A DNA stretch of 64,000 nucleotides from Roseomonas aerilata DSM 19363 (GCF_000711725.1 NZ_JONP01000008.1:186001-250000), one strand, 5' to 3'; numbered from the stretch's first letter, positions 44,280 to 53,138 are shown. A program made the numbers and translations. The notes: generated from the letters alone by a model not told the origin.

Positions 44280-45038
44280 ATGGTCTTTGCCCTGAACCAA
44301 GCCGACTGGGCAGCCGCCACGGTTGCCCGATCCGACTACGCCACAGACTGGCACGCGCACGACTGCGCCATGCTCTTGCTTCCCCGGCGGGGACTAATCT
44401 TGTTCGAGATGGAAGGACGACCCTCTCCAAGCCGGATCCGTCCTGGCGAGGCGCTCCTGGTGGCTCCGGGTGTCGGCCACCGCACCCGGGCCGCGGACGT
44501 CGCCCATCGCCATATCGTCCTGTACGCGCCCGCCACCCGGCTCAGGCGCTGGCTTCCAGCATCGCGCGGCTGGAAACTTGGCCTGGTGCCACCCACGATG
44601 CTTCCACTGCTCTCCTACCGGGATGCCCTGCCGGAGGGATCCGAGCGGGCTGTGCTCGCCGAGCGCCTTCTGCTGGAAGAGGCCGCGGAGGCAGGACCCG
44701 AACCCACCCCGGCAGAGCACGGTGCGGCAGTCGTGCAGGCCATTGCGGAGCACCTCCAGGCACGGCTGCAGGAGCCGCACGCGCTGGACGACCTCGCCAC
44801 CCGCTTCGGCCTGTCACGCCGTCAGATGACGCGGATCTTCCGGCGCCACACCGGCACCAGCATCGCGGACTACCTTGGCGGTCTGCGGGTCCGGGAGGCT
44901 GCCCAGCGGATCGGAGCGGGCCAAGGCGTGCTCGCGGCCGCCCATGCCGTGGGTCTGGCCTCGCCGTCCCACCTCGCTCGACTCTTCCGTCAGCACACCG
45001 GCGGCCCACCATCGGCGGCCCGATCGGGCGAGAGATAA
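44280..45038 (+). CDS. AraC-family transcriptional regulator
   Basis: 252 residues. The N-terminal cupin-like arm (DYATDWHAHDCAMLLLPRRG, IRPGEALLVAPGVGHRTRAADV) is a ligand-sensing domain with paired His residues. The C-terminal DNA-binding domain holds two helix-turn-helix units (LDDLATRFGLSRRQMTRIFRR, and LAAAHAVGLASPSHLARLFRQ). It is 43 bp upstream of a PhzF gene on the same strand, so it may regulate that small operon. A longer overlapping frame from 44207 is a shadow. Confidence 0.92.
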   Translation: MVFALNQADWAAATVARSDYATDWHAHDCAMLLLPRRGLILFEMEGRPSPSRIRPGEALLVAPGVGHRTRAADVAHRHIVLYAPATRLRRWLPASRGWKLGLVPPTMLPLLSYRDALPEGSERAVLAERLLLEEAAEAGPEPTPAEHGAAVVQAIAEHLQARLQEPHALDDLATRFGLSRRQMTRIFRRHTGTSIADYLGGLRVREAAQRIGAGQGVLAAAHAVGLASPSHLARLFRQHTGGPPSAARSGER

Positions 45039-45081
45039 GGCCTGATCGGGCGCGCCTGCCGGGCGCACTGAGGGCCAGACT

Positions 45082-45918
45082 GTGCCCATGCAGCCGATCC
45101 CCTCGCCCCCTATTCTGCTCTCCGTCTTCCCGGCCGGACCGGGTGGCGGGAACCCCTGTCCAGTCGTGCTCGACGCCCGCGGCATGGATGCCGAGGTCAT
45201 GCGAGGCCTGGCCGTCCACCACGGGCATGAGAGCGGCTTCGTGCTGCCGCCGGAGGAGTCCGGAACGGCGGACTTCCGCTTCCGCTTCTTCGTGCCTGAG
45301 CACGAGATGGAGATGTGCGGCCACGCGACCCTGGGCGCTGCCTGGCTGCTCCGTGCCGAGGGGCGCGCGCCCGGGCCGGAACTCCGCATCGAGACGCTGT
45401 CTGGGCCGGTTCGGGCCATCTTCGGCGCGGAAGGGGCGGTCGAGGTCACCCAGCCTCCGGGGCGGGTCGAGACGGTTGGGGACATCACCGTCGTGCTTTC
45501 GGCACTCGGCCTGACCGATGCGGACCTTCGCCCCGGGTCTTCTGTGCTGAACGCCGCCACCAGCCGCGTGAAGACCCTCGTGCCCGTCGCTGACCTCGCG
45601 CGGCTGCACGCCCTGAACCCGGCCCCGGCCCGAGTGCGCGCGGCCTGCGAAGCGATCGGCTCCACAGGCCTCTACCCTTGGGCCGGAGACACGGACGGTG
45701 TCGTCCACGCTCGCCAGTTTCCGCGCAGTTCCGGCTACCCGGAGGACGCCGCTACTGGCATCGCGGCCGCCGCGCTCCTCTACGGGCTGGGCGCGCCAGA
45801 GGCGGGGCTGCTTGTCCGCCAGGGCGAGGCCATGGGCCGTCCCAGCGAGATCCACGTGCGCCGCGATCCGGACGGTCCCGGGTGCCGCCTTGGCGGGCGT
45901 GTGGAGCTGATGTCGTGA
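45082..45918 (+). CDS. PhzF-family isomerase/epimerase-like protein
   Basis: 278 residues with the two-fold PhzF/diaminopimelate-epimerase fold. The N-terminal unit has SVFPAGPGGGNPCPVVLD and the catalytic Glu in GHESGFVLPP; the domain continues with FRFRFFVPEHEMEMCGHATLGAAW (read in parts: EHEMEMCGHATLGAAW). The second unit has DTDGVVHARQFPRSSG and YPEDAATGIAAAALL. PhzF isomerises an intermediate of phenazine synthesis; most homologues have unknown substrates. The stop overlaps the GTG start of the following Bug gene, so receptor and enzyme form a coupled pair under the upstream AraC protein. Confidence 0.92.
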   Translation: MPMQPIPSPPILLSVFPAGPGGGNPCPVVLDARGMDAEVMRGLAVHHGHESGFVLPPEESGTADFRFRFFVPEHEMEMCGHATLGAAWLLRAEGRAPGPELRIETLSGPVRAIFGAEGAVEVTQPPGRVETVGDITVVLSALGLTDADLRPGSSVLNAATSRVKTLVPVADLARLHALNPAPARVRAACEAIGSTGLYPWAGDTDGVVHARQFPRSSGYPEDAATGIAAAALLYGLGAPEAGLLVRQGEAMGRPSEIHVRRDPDGPGCRLGGRVELMS

Positions 45919-46873
45919 GGCGCCGTACCCTTCTCGCCGCGACCAGCGTCCTGGCGGCTCGCCCGACCCTGGCGCAGTCCTGGCCCACCCAGCCCATCCG
46001 CCTGGTGGTGCCCTACGCCGCCGGTGGTCCGACGGACGTCGCGGCTCGCCTGCTCGCCGAGGCGCTCTCCGCCTCCCTGTCGCATCGGGTGATCGTGGAG
46101 AACCGCACCGGCGCGGGCACCGTGGTCGGCACGGGCGCCGTGGCGAACGGCTCGCGCGACGGCCACACCTTCCTGGTCGCGACCGTTGCTCATGTCGTGA
46201 ACCCTGTGCTGGTGGCGAACCTCGCCTTCGACCCGATTGCCGACTTTGGGGGCGCCGCCTTGATGGGGACGGTTCCACAGGTCGTCCTCGTGAACCGCGA
46301 CCTGCCGGTCCGGAGCCTGCCCGAGCTGCTGGCGCTGTTCCGCGGCAGGCCTGGCGGGTTTGCCTACGGCTCGGCCGGGAACGGCAGTGCCCAGCACCTG
46401 GCGGCCGAATTGCTAAAGAGGCAGGCGGGGCTGGACGTGGTGCATGTTCCCTATCGCGGAGCCGCGCCTGCCGTTGCGGACATGCTGGCCGGACAGGTGG
46501 CGATGGTCATCGACAGCGCCGCGACCGCGATCCCCATGGCCCGCTCCGGCCAAGCCCGGGCGCTGGCGGTGACAGCGCCTGCGCACTTGTCACAGCTGCC
46601 CAAGGTCCCGAGCGTCGCGGAGACGCTCCCGGGCTATGAGGCCTATACCTGGAACGCCCTCCTCGCGCGGGCAGGCACCCCGCCCGAGGCGATCGCGCGC
46701 ATGAACGGCGCCGTGAACAACGCGCTCGCCAAGCTGGAACTCCGGGGCGGTTGGAGGAGCTGGGTGTCACCGTGGTATCAGACAGCACCCCACCATCGGT
46801 TGACGCCTTCCTTCGTGCCGAGGCCGACAAGTGGCAGGGGGTACTGCGGGAGGCCGGGGTGAAGGCCGATTGA
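45915..46873 (+). pseudogene. Bug-family receptor with a C-terminal frameshift
   Basis: The gene starts at the GTG at 45915, overlapping the PhzF stop. Leader RRRTLLAATSVLAA with cleavage near TLAQS, then WPTQPIRLVVPYAAGGPTD and YGSAGNGSAQHLAAELL are standard Bug features. Reading in frame 1 goes off-family at about 46745 and stops at 46862. In the next frame the expected C-terminus continues (EELGVTVVSD, SVDAFLRAEADKWQGV, LREAGVKAD) and stops at 46873. Loss of one base near 46748 (GGCCGG to GGCGG) would explain it. The change removes only the last 40 or so residues, so it is either a recent mutation or a sequencing error. Confidence 0.8.
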
Positions 46874-46908
46874 TGCCGCGCCGCTTACCTCAACCAGCCG
46901 CGGTACGC

Positions 46909-47217
46909 TCAGCTGCCCTTGTGTGAGAGATAGGGCTGAGCAGCCTGCAAGACAGGCCCGCATGCCGGGACATCGGCTTGAAGCACGGCCTCGTAGGTCG
47001 TCATGCCCGTCCAAATCCTTGCTGCCGTCAGGACGCCGCGGACCGGGTCCCCGATGTAGGTTTCAGTGAGCACAGGAGAGGCGGCCGAGACGCAGCTGGC
47101 GACGTCCCGCATGATGGTCTGTGGTGCGCCAAGCTGAGCAAGACGAGCGCTCAGTTCAGTCTTCGCAGGCTCAGTAATCAACAGATTGATGAGGGTGAAA
47201 AACAGATCGCGGAACAT
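46909..47217 (-). CDS. Small helical hypothetical protein
   Basis: 102 residues from the ATG at 47217, which has AGGAGCC in front; the frame opens at 47247. The sequence looks helical and moderately hydrophobic at the start (MFRDLFFTLINLLIT), with the rest amphipathic (LGAPQTIMRDVASCVSAASP, YIGDPVRGVLTAARIWTGMT). There is no clear cleavage site, and no family was recognised. It lies convergent with the frameshifted Bug gene, 35 bp away. Confidence 0.5.
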   Translation of the reverse strand: MFRDLFFTLINLLITEPAKTELSARLAQLGAPQTIMRDVASCVSAASPVLTETYIGDPVRGVLTAARIWTGMTTYEAVLQADVPACGPVLQAAQPYLSHKGS

Positions 47218-47608
47218 GTCAGGCTCCTGCTGGCGTCGGAAGTGCAAGGATCCGACATCACACAGGCCGCCAGAGGAGCCTATGCCAGAGGGGCCCGGAC
47301 CGGGTCTCGGACCGGGAGATCGACGTTCACAGTGTTGATGTCAAGGATTGCGCAAAGATGCGAGTTCGGAAGCAGCTCTATTCAAGAAGGCTGGCCAGCA
47401 GGATCATTCTGCAGCAGCTCCTTGAGGGTAGCCGGTTGGCCCGCTCCTTGAACCTCGGCAGGCCTCATTCGATCGGATAGGTCCCCGTTTGCTGTAGAAC
47501 GCAGAACTACGATCCCTCAACACGTCAATTGCCGCTATGCGCCCCCACCGGTCTTTTGTGCGGTGTGGGTGCTTGCCCGATGGCCGATTTTGCCGATGCC
47601 TGTAAAGT
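47218..47608. other. Gap without a recognised gene
   Basis: 391 bp between two minus-strand genes. Frames are short and without similarity I could recognise. It must hold the promoter of the small gene at 47217. A minor direct repeat (GGACCGGG twice near 47298-47325) is present. Confidence 0.4.
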
Positions 47609-48094
47609 TCAGGCGCGAATGGCAACCTCGGCTTCGATCTCGACAGCTATACCGAACGGCAGGCCAGCCATACCAACAGCAGATCGAGCATGCTTACCCC
47701 GGTCCGGCCCGAATAGTTCGACGATCAGATCGGTAAACCCGTTAATGACGAGCGGGAATTGGTCGAAGTTTTGAGTGGCGTTCACCATCCCGAAAACCCG
47801 CAGCCAAGCGGCTATCCTGTCGAGTTCGCCAAGTTCCGCCTTTAAGCTGGCGAGGACGGCAAGGCCCGTCAGCTTCGCCGCTTGGTAGCCCTCCTCCAAT
47901 GTCAACTCCTGGCCCACACGCCCGAGTGGCCGCGCCAGCGAGCCATCTGGCGCTAAAGCAGCATGGCCGGAGACAAATGCCCGGTCACCGTGAACTCGCA
48001 CCCACGGAAAGCTGAGATTCACCCCAGGTGGCAGTTGGACAGGCGCTGGAAGATAGAGGCCCAACGCGCTCAGCCGCTCCTCGATCTTACTCAT
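47609..48094 (-). CDS. RidA/YjgF-family protein
   Basis: 161 residues, longer than RidA itself and of the branch with SFPWVRVHGDRAFVSGHAALAPDG at the start and YQAAKLTGLAVLASLKAELGELDR in the middle (read in parts). The C-terminal block (FDQFPLVINGFTDLIVELFGPDRGKHARSAVGMAGLPFGIAVEIEAEV, with the ARSAVGMAGLPFGIAVEIEA core) is typical of the subgroup whose members lack the enamine-hydrolase Arg. Function is therefore uncertain. It is a single gene; a RidA of a different branch is at 31368. Confidence 0.88.
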   Translation of the reverse strand: MSKIEERLSALGLYLPAPVQLPPGVNLSFPWVRVHGDRAFVSGHAALAPDGSLARPLGRVGQELTLEEGYQAAKLTGLAVLASLKAELGELDRIAAWLRVFGMVNATQNFDQFPLVINGFTDLIVELFGPDRGKHARSAVGMAGLPFGIAVEIEAEVAIRA

Positions 48095-48349
48095 AGGCCG
48101 CCGTCCCTCCTGTGCGCCTACCCGTCGAGTACCCTTGGCTCCGCCGCTCTTTCAACCAAAAGAGCGGGTAGTTTCGCATCTGAAGCATGCGAACGCGGTT
48201 ACCACCAGCGCTGGCAGCTTTGACCTGCTTTCCTCCTGAAAGCGGCCGCTCCGATTTCGGCCAGAGGTGGCCGTTCGAACAGGTGCCACAAGAGCTCCCG
48301 AAGGTTCACGTGCTGCGCTGAACTTCCCGGCGAGGGGCGGAGACGATGT

Positions 48350-48655
48350 CTAACCTGCCCCTTGCGCCTTCCGCACCTCGTCCAGCACGGCCTCATGCGT
48401 CGCGAGTATCCGCCGCAGAGTGGGCTTCCCTTTGTCGCTCGCCTCAGCGATGCCCTCATGCATCTCTTCGATCCCCGTCGTCATCTGCTCGGCTAAGCCG
48501 GACAGCCGCTCCTGTAGTTGCTCGCCGTCATCCTTGAGTTCGGCCGTCCAGATCGCCAGGACGCGTGAGAATTCGGCAGCAGCTCGGGCGGGTGGGACGC
48601 CCGCTTGCAGGAGTTTGATGAGGGGGGCTAGGTCGGCAGCAGGGGAGCGGGACAT
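48350..48655 (-). CDS. Helical hypothetical protein (coiled-coil-like)
   Basis: 101 residues, strongly helical and charged: LAPLIKLLQAGVPPARAAAEF, then WTAELKDDGEQLQERLSGLAEQM and IEEMHEGIAEASDKGKPTL, with heptad-like spacing of hydrophobic residues. No signal or membrane segment is seen. Composition (Ala, Glu, Lys) is similar to small stress or phasin-like proteins, but I recognise no family. Single gene, 229 bp before the divergent Bug gene. Confidence 0.5.
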   Translation of the reverse strand: MSRSPAADLAPLIKLLQAGVPPARAAAEFSRVLAIWTAELKDDGEQLQERLSGLAEQMTTGIEEMHEGIAEASDKGKPTLRRILATHEAVLDEVRKAQGAG

Positions 48656-48884
48656 GCGTAGGAAGGTAGGTAAGCAAACCGTCGGTGGCTAGACGACGAG
48701 GGGCTGCCTCGGCGAAAAGCTCCAGTACCTCAATCGTGCCACAAGCTGAGTTCGATACTCAAGTAACGTCCTTCTCGGCCACCAGACCTCGAATTTCGTA
48801 CACGTGAACCATCGCAAGGTTATCCGCCAGGCTAGGGTGCTCGCAACGGCGCCTATGAGCGCGAGGGGGAAGGGAACCCAGGAG

Positions 48885-49871
48885 ATGACCTCGGCAGCGC
48901 TCATCGGGCGTCGGACGACCCTTACCCTCACGGCAGCCTTGGTCCTGCCCGAACTTGCTCATGCAGCTTACCCAGACCGGCCGATCCGCCTTGTCATCCC
49001 TTATGGAGGCGGTGGGCAGACGGACATCGTCTCCCGCCTGATCGGGGACGGCATGGCGCAGCGGCTCGGTCAGCCGGTGCTGCCGGACAACCGCTTGGGG
49101 GCGGCTGGCGACGTCGCGGCAGAACTGGTCTCGAGGGCACCGGCAGACGGTTACACCATCCTCAGCGGTTCAACGGGGACGCTTGGCGGCGTAAACGCGG
49201 CCCTGTACCGCAATCCTGGCTACGATTGGCAGCATGACTTGCTGCCGCTCGGGCTGTTCTGCACGGCGCAGAACGTTGTCCTTGTCCATGCCTCTGTGCC
49301 CGTACGAACTCTGGCCGAGTTTCTCGATTACGTGCGAGCGCATCCCGACAACGTGCCCTACGCGTCCTCTGGCATTGGCGCCACGACGCATCTCTCCATG
49401 GAAATGCTGCTGGAGCAGGCGGGTGGATTACGGATGATCCACGTGCCCTATCGCCAGAGCACTCAGGGCATGACCGATCTGCTCGCGGGACGCGTCAAGG
49501 CGCGCTGCCTGGGCCTGCCGGAAGCCGAGCCCGTCAAGGCCGACCCTAATATCCGTGCATTGGCCGTGACCGGCGCTGCGCGTAATCCGCAGTGGCCGGA
49601 GGTACCGACCGTAGCCGAGACCTTGCCGGGCTTCGAGGCGGTGAATGCCTTCGCTCTTGGCCTGCCCGCTCGCACATCACCGGAAATCGTGGCACGCCTG
49701 AGCGCGGCGCTGAACGCAGCCTTAGCGACCGAAGCGGTTCGCGCCGGATTTCTCCGCGTGGGCGCTGACCCGGCGGAGGCGAACACACCCGAGGAGGCCG
49801 CGGCCTTCCTGCGCCGTCGCGGCGAGCTATGGGCCGCGCTTATCCGCCGTCTGGAGATCGTCGTTCAATGA
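48885..49871 (+). CDS. Bug-family receptor of the itaconate-type operon
   Basis: About 328 residues from the ATG at 48885; the frame opens at 48804 but the leader (LIGRRTTLTLTAALVLPELA, cleaved near HAAYPD) begins properly here. The first strand YPDRPIRLVIPYGGGGQTD and the cleft segment YASSGIGATTHLSMEMLL mark it as a Bug receptor. Its stop overlaps the ATG of the hydratase gene, making it part of a four-gene translationally coupled operon whose enzymes fit conversion of itaconate, mesaconate or a similar C5 dicarboxylate through citramalyl-CoA. The ligand is therefore likely such an acid, by inference. There is no membrane transport partner in the window. Confidence 0.92.
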   Translation: MTSAALIGRRTTLTLTAALVLPELAHAAYPDRPIRLVIPYGGGGQTDIVSRLIGDGMAQRLGQPVLPDNRLGAAGDVAAELVSRAPADGYTILSGSTGTLGGVNAALYRNPGYDWQHDLLPLGLFCTAQNVVLVHASVPVRTLAEFLDYVRAHPDNVPYASSGIGATTHLSMEMLLEQAGGLRMIHVPYRQSTQGMTDLLAGRVKARCLGLPEAEPVKADPNIRALAVTGAARNPQWPEVPTVAETLPGFEAVNAFALGLPARTSPEIVARLSAALNAALATEAVRAGFLRVGADPAEANTPEEAAAFLRRRGELWAALIRRLEIVVQ

Positions 49872-50743
49872 GCGCTGCCGCAGCCATCGCCGCCACCATG
49901 CCGGAGCTGTCCACCTGGATCGGCCGGAGCCGCACGGACGAGGAGGAGATCACCTTGTCCGCCGTACGCCGGATCGCAGCGACCTTCGACGGCGATCCCG
50001 AGGCGGTCGCGCTTGGTGATGCGTTGCCACCGCACTGGTTTGGGCTGTTCTTCGCTGACATCCCGCGGCAGTCCGCCATCGGCCCTGACGGGCACGCGCG
50101 GGCCGGGGAGTTCCTGCCGCCCATCCCGCTACCGCGTCGCATGGGTGCCGGGCGGCGGGTTCGAACCCCCGGTGCGCTGCGCGTGGGCGACACGGCAACG
50201 CGGCGGACCGAGGTCGCCGCGATTACCCCCAAGTCGGGGCGGACTGGCGAGATGGTGCTGCTGACGATGCGGCGGACAGTCGAGGCGCGCGGGGAGGTCG
50301 TTGCGGTCGAAGAGTTCGACGCGCTGTACCGCGAGGCCGTGCGGCCCGGCGCTTCCAGCGCAACCAACCCGCCCGTGCCCGCGCCAACCGAGGCGGCCTG
50401 GGCCGACATCGTGCCCATCGACCCCGTTCAGGTGTTTCGCTACGGCGCCATCACCTGGAACGCGCACCGGATCCACTATGACGCTGATTATGCACGTGGC
50501 ACCGAGGGCTATCCGGGAGTGGTGCAGAACGGGGGCTTGACGATGCATCTCATGGCGGATGCCGCACTCAGGCGCGCGCCTGGCCCTCTCAAGGGCTTCA
50601 ACGCCCGTCTCGCGCGGCCGATGTTCGTTGGCGACCACATGACCCTTCGTGGCGTCGTAGCGGAAGGGGGCGGCACACGCGTCTGGGCGGCCGACAAGGC
50701 GGGTTTCCTGGCAGCGGAGATGACCTTGGAGTTCGGCGCATGA
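49868..50743 (+). CDS. Itaconyl-/mesaconyl-CoA hydratase-like double hot-dog protein
   Basis: About 291 residues from the ATG at 49868, overlapping the preceding stop. The N-terminal half is the FAS1-like dehydratase domain (WIGRSRTDEEEITLSAVRRIAATF, LPPHWFGLFFADIPRQSAIG); the C-terminal half is a MaoC-like hot-dog with FRYGAITWNAHRIHYDADYAR and GYPGVVQNGGLTMHLMADA, including the His expected for hydratase catalysis. This layout is that of mesaconyl-C4-CoA hydratase and of Ich of the Pseudomonas itaconate pathway. It should hydrate the C5 enoyl-CoA produced by the next gene's CoA transferase to (S)-citramalyl-CoA. Confidence 0.85.
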   Translation: MSAAAAIAATMPELSTWIGRSRTDEEEITLSAVRRIAATFDGDPEAVALGDALPPHWFGLFFADIPRQSAIGPDGHARAGEFLPPIPLPRRMGAGRRVRTPGALRVGDTATRRTEVAAITPKSGRTGEMVLLTMRRTVEARGEVVAVEEFDALYREAVRPGASSATNPPVPAPTEAAWADIVPIDPVQVFRYGAITWNAHRIHYDADYARGTEGYPGVVQNGGLTMHLMADAALRRAPGPLKGFNARLARPMFVGDHMTLRGVVAEGGGTRVWAADKAGFLAAEMTLEFGA

Positions 50744-51942
50744 GTGGTCCGCTTGCGGGTATCCGGGTGGTGGACCTAACCTCCGTCGTGGTTGGCCCGA
50801 TCTGCACGCGCACCCTGGCCGATCAAGGGGCAGAGGTCGTGAAGGTGGAGCCGCCCGGGGGAGACCTGCTGCGGAACCTCGCCCAAGGCAGCCGGAATCC
50901 CGGGATGTCCGGCAAGTTCATCCAATTCAACCGTAACAAGCGCTCCATTTGCCTTGACCTCAAGCGACCCGAGGGGATCGCTGCGATGCAGCGCCTGGTC
51001 GAGGGAGCTGATGTCTTTGTCTCCAACATCCGCCCGTCGGCGCTCGCCCGGCTGGGGCTGGACCATCAGGCGCTGTCCGGTGTGAACCCACGCCTGATCC
51101 ACTGCAGCATCCTCGCCTTCGGCTCTGGCGGCCGCTACGCCGAGCGCCCCGCCTACGATCCCATCATCCAGAGCTTGTCTGGTGTGGCGGCCACCTTCGA
51201 GCGGGCAACAGGGGAGCCGCGCTTCGTGCCGATGGTAATGACGGACCACATCACCGGCATCATCGCCGCCCAGTGCATCGGCTTCGCGCTGTATCGGCGC
51301 GAGCGCACCGGCGTCGGGGAAGCGGTGGAGGTGCCCATGTTCGAGAACATGGCCTCCTTCGTCATGAGCGAGCACATGAGTGCGGCGACCTTCGACCCGC
51401 CGGTTGGCCCGACCGGCGACAACCGTATCCTCAGCCCCGAGTACCGCCCGATGGCGACGAAGGACGGCCACATCACCGTAGGCCCCAACACCAATGCACA
51501 AGCCTTCGGCTTCTTCGAGGCGATCGGCAGACCTGAGTTGCGTGACGATCCCCGGTTCTGCTCTGCCACGGCGCGCACGACCAACGCCGCGGCATACTTC
51601 CGCCTGCGCATGGAAGCGCTGCGGGAGCGGACGACGGCGGAATGGCTCGATATCCTCGGGGGGCGCGACATTCCCTGCGCCCGCTACAACACGCTGGAGG
51701 ACCTGATGGAGGACCCTCACCTCGCCGATAGGGGCTTCTTTCGGGAGGAGGATCACCCCAGCGAGGGCCGCCTGCGCCGAACCGCTGTGCCGAACCACTT
51801 TAGCGGCGGCATGCGGGAGGAGGAGCTGTACGCCCCACGATTGGGGGAGCACACACGGGAGGTGTTACGGCAGGCGGGGTACCAGGACGCGGAGGTCGAC
51901 CGATTGATCGAGACGGGTGCCGCGCAGGCGCCCGCATCATGA
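50740..51942 (+). CDS. CaiB/BaiF CoA transferase, C5-dicarboxylate type
   Basis: 400 residues. Family III marks: GIRVVDLTSVVVGPICTRTLADQGAEVVKVEPP (in parts LADQGAEVVKVEPPGGD), FVSNIRPSALARLGLDH, the catalytic Asp in MVMTDHITGIIAAQCIG, and the DIPCARYNTLEDLMEDPHL segment near the C-terminus. Overlaps both neighbours by 4 bp (ATGA). With a hydratase before it and a citramalyl-CoA-lyase-like gene after it, it likely converts itaconate or mesaconate to its CoA ester using succinyl-CoA or acetyl-CoA. In P. aeruginosa the same role is played by Ict, although this protein need not be its orthologue. Confidence 0.93.
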   Translation: MSGPLAGIRVVDLTSVVVGPICTRTLADQGAEVVKVEPPGGDLLRNLAQGSRNPGMSGKFIQFNRNKRSICLDLKRPEGIAAMQRLVEGADVFVSNIRPSALARLGLDHQALSGVNPRLIHCSILAFGSGGRYAERPAYDPIIQSLSGVAATFERATGEPRFVPMVMTDHITGIIAAQCIGFALYRRERTGVGEAVEVPMFENMASFVMSEHMSAATFDPPVGPTGDNRILSPEYRPMATKDGHITVGPNTNAQAFGFFEAIGRPELRDDPRFCSATARTTNAAAYFRLRMEALRERTTAEWLDILGGRDIPCARYNTLEDLMEDPHLADRGFFREEDHPSEGRLRRTAVPNHFSGGMREEELYAPRLGEHTREVLRQAGYQDAEVDRLIETGAAQAPAS

Positions 51943-52841
51943 ATTGGCGCTCGCTCCTCTTCGTCCCCGCCACAGCCGAACGTTTCATCGCCAAGGCGCA
52001 TACGCGTGGCGCGGACGCGATTATCCTGGATCTCGAGGATTCGATCCCTCCCTCGGAGAAGGGAGCAGCCCGAGCCGCGCTAGTCGGCGCCGTCCCACGT
52101 GTGACACAGGCCGGTGCAGCCGTCGTGGTGCGGATCAATCAGCCACTGTCACTGTCCGTACCGGATATCGCGGCAGCGGTCGGACCGGGTGTCGCAGCGC
52201 TGATGCTGACTAAGGTGCTCGGCCCCGACCATGTCCGCCTCCTCTCCGACGCGGTGACAGAGCGTGAGCTCGCTTGCGGTATGGCTATGGGCAGCACGAG
52301 GTTCCTGGCACTGGTCGAGACGGTATCCGCCCTGCCTTGGATGGCGGCGATCGCCGCGGCGGACCCGAGAATGGCGGCCATGGGCATCGGTGGCGAGGAC
52401 CTGGCGACGGAGCTCGGTGCCGCGCCGACAGCCGACGGTCTGTATGTCTGGGCCGCCCAATGCATCGCGGCTTGCCGGACGGCTGGGATCGTGCCCATGG
52501 GCTCGCTGGGTAGCCTCTCCAACCTGGACGACCTGGAGGGCTATCGGGCGGGGTTGCGTCGCGCCCGCGCCTTGGGCTTCGCAGCAGCATCGTGCATCCA
52601 TCCCGCCCATGTGCCCATCATCAACGAGGAGTACGGCGCAACGGAGGAGGAGCTGGACCGGGCCCGCCGCCTGGTTGCAGCTTTCGAAATGGCGCTCTCC
52701 CAGGGATCAGGTGCGGTGGCTTTCGAGGGCCGGATGATCGACTTGCCTATCGTCCAGCGTGCTCGCCGCCTTCTTATCCGGGCTGAGGGTTGGAGAACCA
52801 GTGCAACTTCTCCGCCAGATGATCAGCAGACACAAAGGTAA
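51939..52841 (+). CDS. CitE-like CoA-ester lyase, probable citramalyl-CoA lyase
   Basis: 300 residues of the HpcH/HpaI aldolase/CitE TIM barrel. The N-terminus SLLFVPATAERFIAKAHTRGAD is followed by IILDLEDSIPPSEKGAARAA with the Asp-Glu-Asp metal-proximal motif; VVRINQPLS has the substrate Arg, ALVETVSALPWM the metal Glu, and MGIGGEDLATELG the metal Asp. ASCIHPAHVPIINEEY near residue 225 is the typical CoA-binding end. The enzyme should cleave (S)-citramalyl-CoA to acetyl-CoA and pyruvate. It overlaps the CoA-transferase gene by 4 bp and ends the operon. Confidence 0.92.
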   Translation: MNWRSLLFVPATAERFIAKAHTRGADAIILDLEDSIPPSEKGAARAALVGAVPRVTQAGAAVVVRINQPLSLSVPDIAAAVGPGVAALMLTKVLGPDHVRLLSDAVTERELACGMAMGSTRFLALVETVSALPWMAAIAAADPRMAAMGIGGEDLATELGAAPTADGLYVWAAQCIAACRTAGIVPMGSLGSLSNLDDLEGYRAGLRRARALGFAAASCIHPAHVPIINEEYGATEEELDRARRLVAAFEMALSQGSGAVAFEGRMIDLPIVQRARRLLIRAEGWRTSATSPPDDQQTQR

Positions 52842-52889
52842 CGCAGCAGGTGGGAGCGGCGTTCATCCGCTCATCATGGAGGATCGAGC

Positions 52890-53138
52890 ATGAGCAAACT
52901 TGGAAGTGAAAATCGGGATGATCTTTCGGCACGGCAGTTCGCGTTTCCCAAACAGCGGAAGGAGCCACTGGAGGACGCTCGGCACGTCCGGAACGCTGTC
53001 GCACGCTTCAATCAGGTCCAGGGCGTCACTGACGACGAGCGGGATGAAGCCTGGACCCGCATCAAGACCGCAGCGAAAAAGTTCGATGTTGAGCTTCACG
53101 AGGGAAGCTGGCGCGAGCTGCGCAAATCGCCGGAATGA
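52890..53138 (+). CDS. DUF6582-like small protein
   Basis: 82 residues with a strong GGAGG site upstream. The core (DLSARQFAFPKQRKEPLEDARHVRNAVARF, in parts: LSARQFAFPKQRKEPLED and ARHVRNAVARFNQV) follows the pattern of DUF6582 proteins (LPxSxFAxPGxRxYPIxDxxHARNALxR), which are small and of unknown function, often near phage or stress genes. The C-terminal half (DERDEAWTRIKTAAKKFDVEL) is helical and charged. It is a single gene 49 bp after the itaconate-type operon. Confidence 0.7.
   Translation: MSKLGSENRDDLSARQFAFPKQRKEPLEDARHVRNAVARFNQVQGVTDDERDEAWTRIKTAAKKFDVELHEGSWRELRKSPE

Noticed and set aside
44207-45514. 435-codon plus-strand frame over AraC and PhzF
   Set aside because: Overlaps two genes with clear domains in another frame; its sequence is Arg/Pro-rich and unlike any family.
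44542-46278. 578-codon open frame on the minus strand across AraC, PhzF and Bug genes
   Set aside because: It crosses three recognised genes in antisense and reads as low-complexity Arg/Pro-rich sequence.
47382-47468. 28-codon minus-strand frame (MRPAEVQGAGQPATLKELL and on)
   Set aside because: It reads plausibly but has no good ribosome site and no support from conservation that I can assess.
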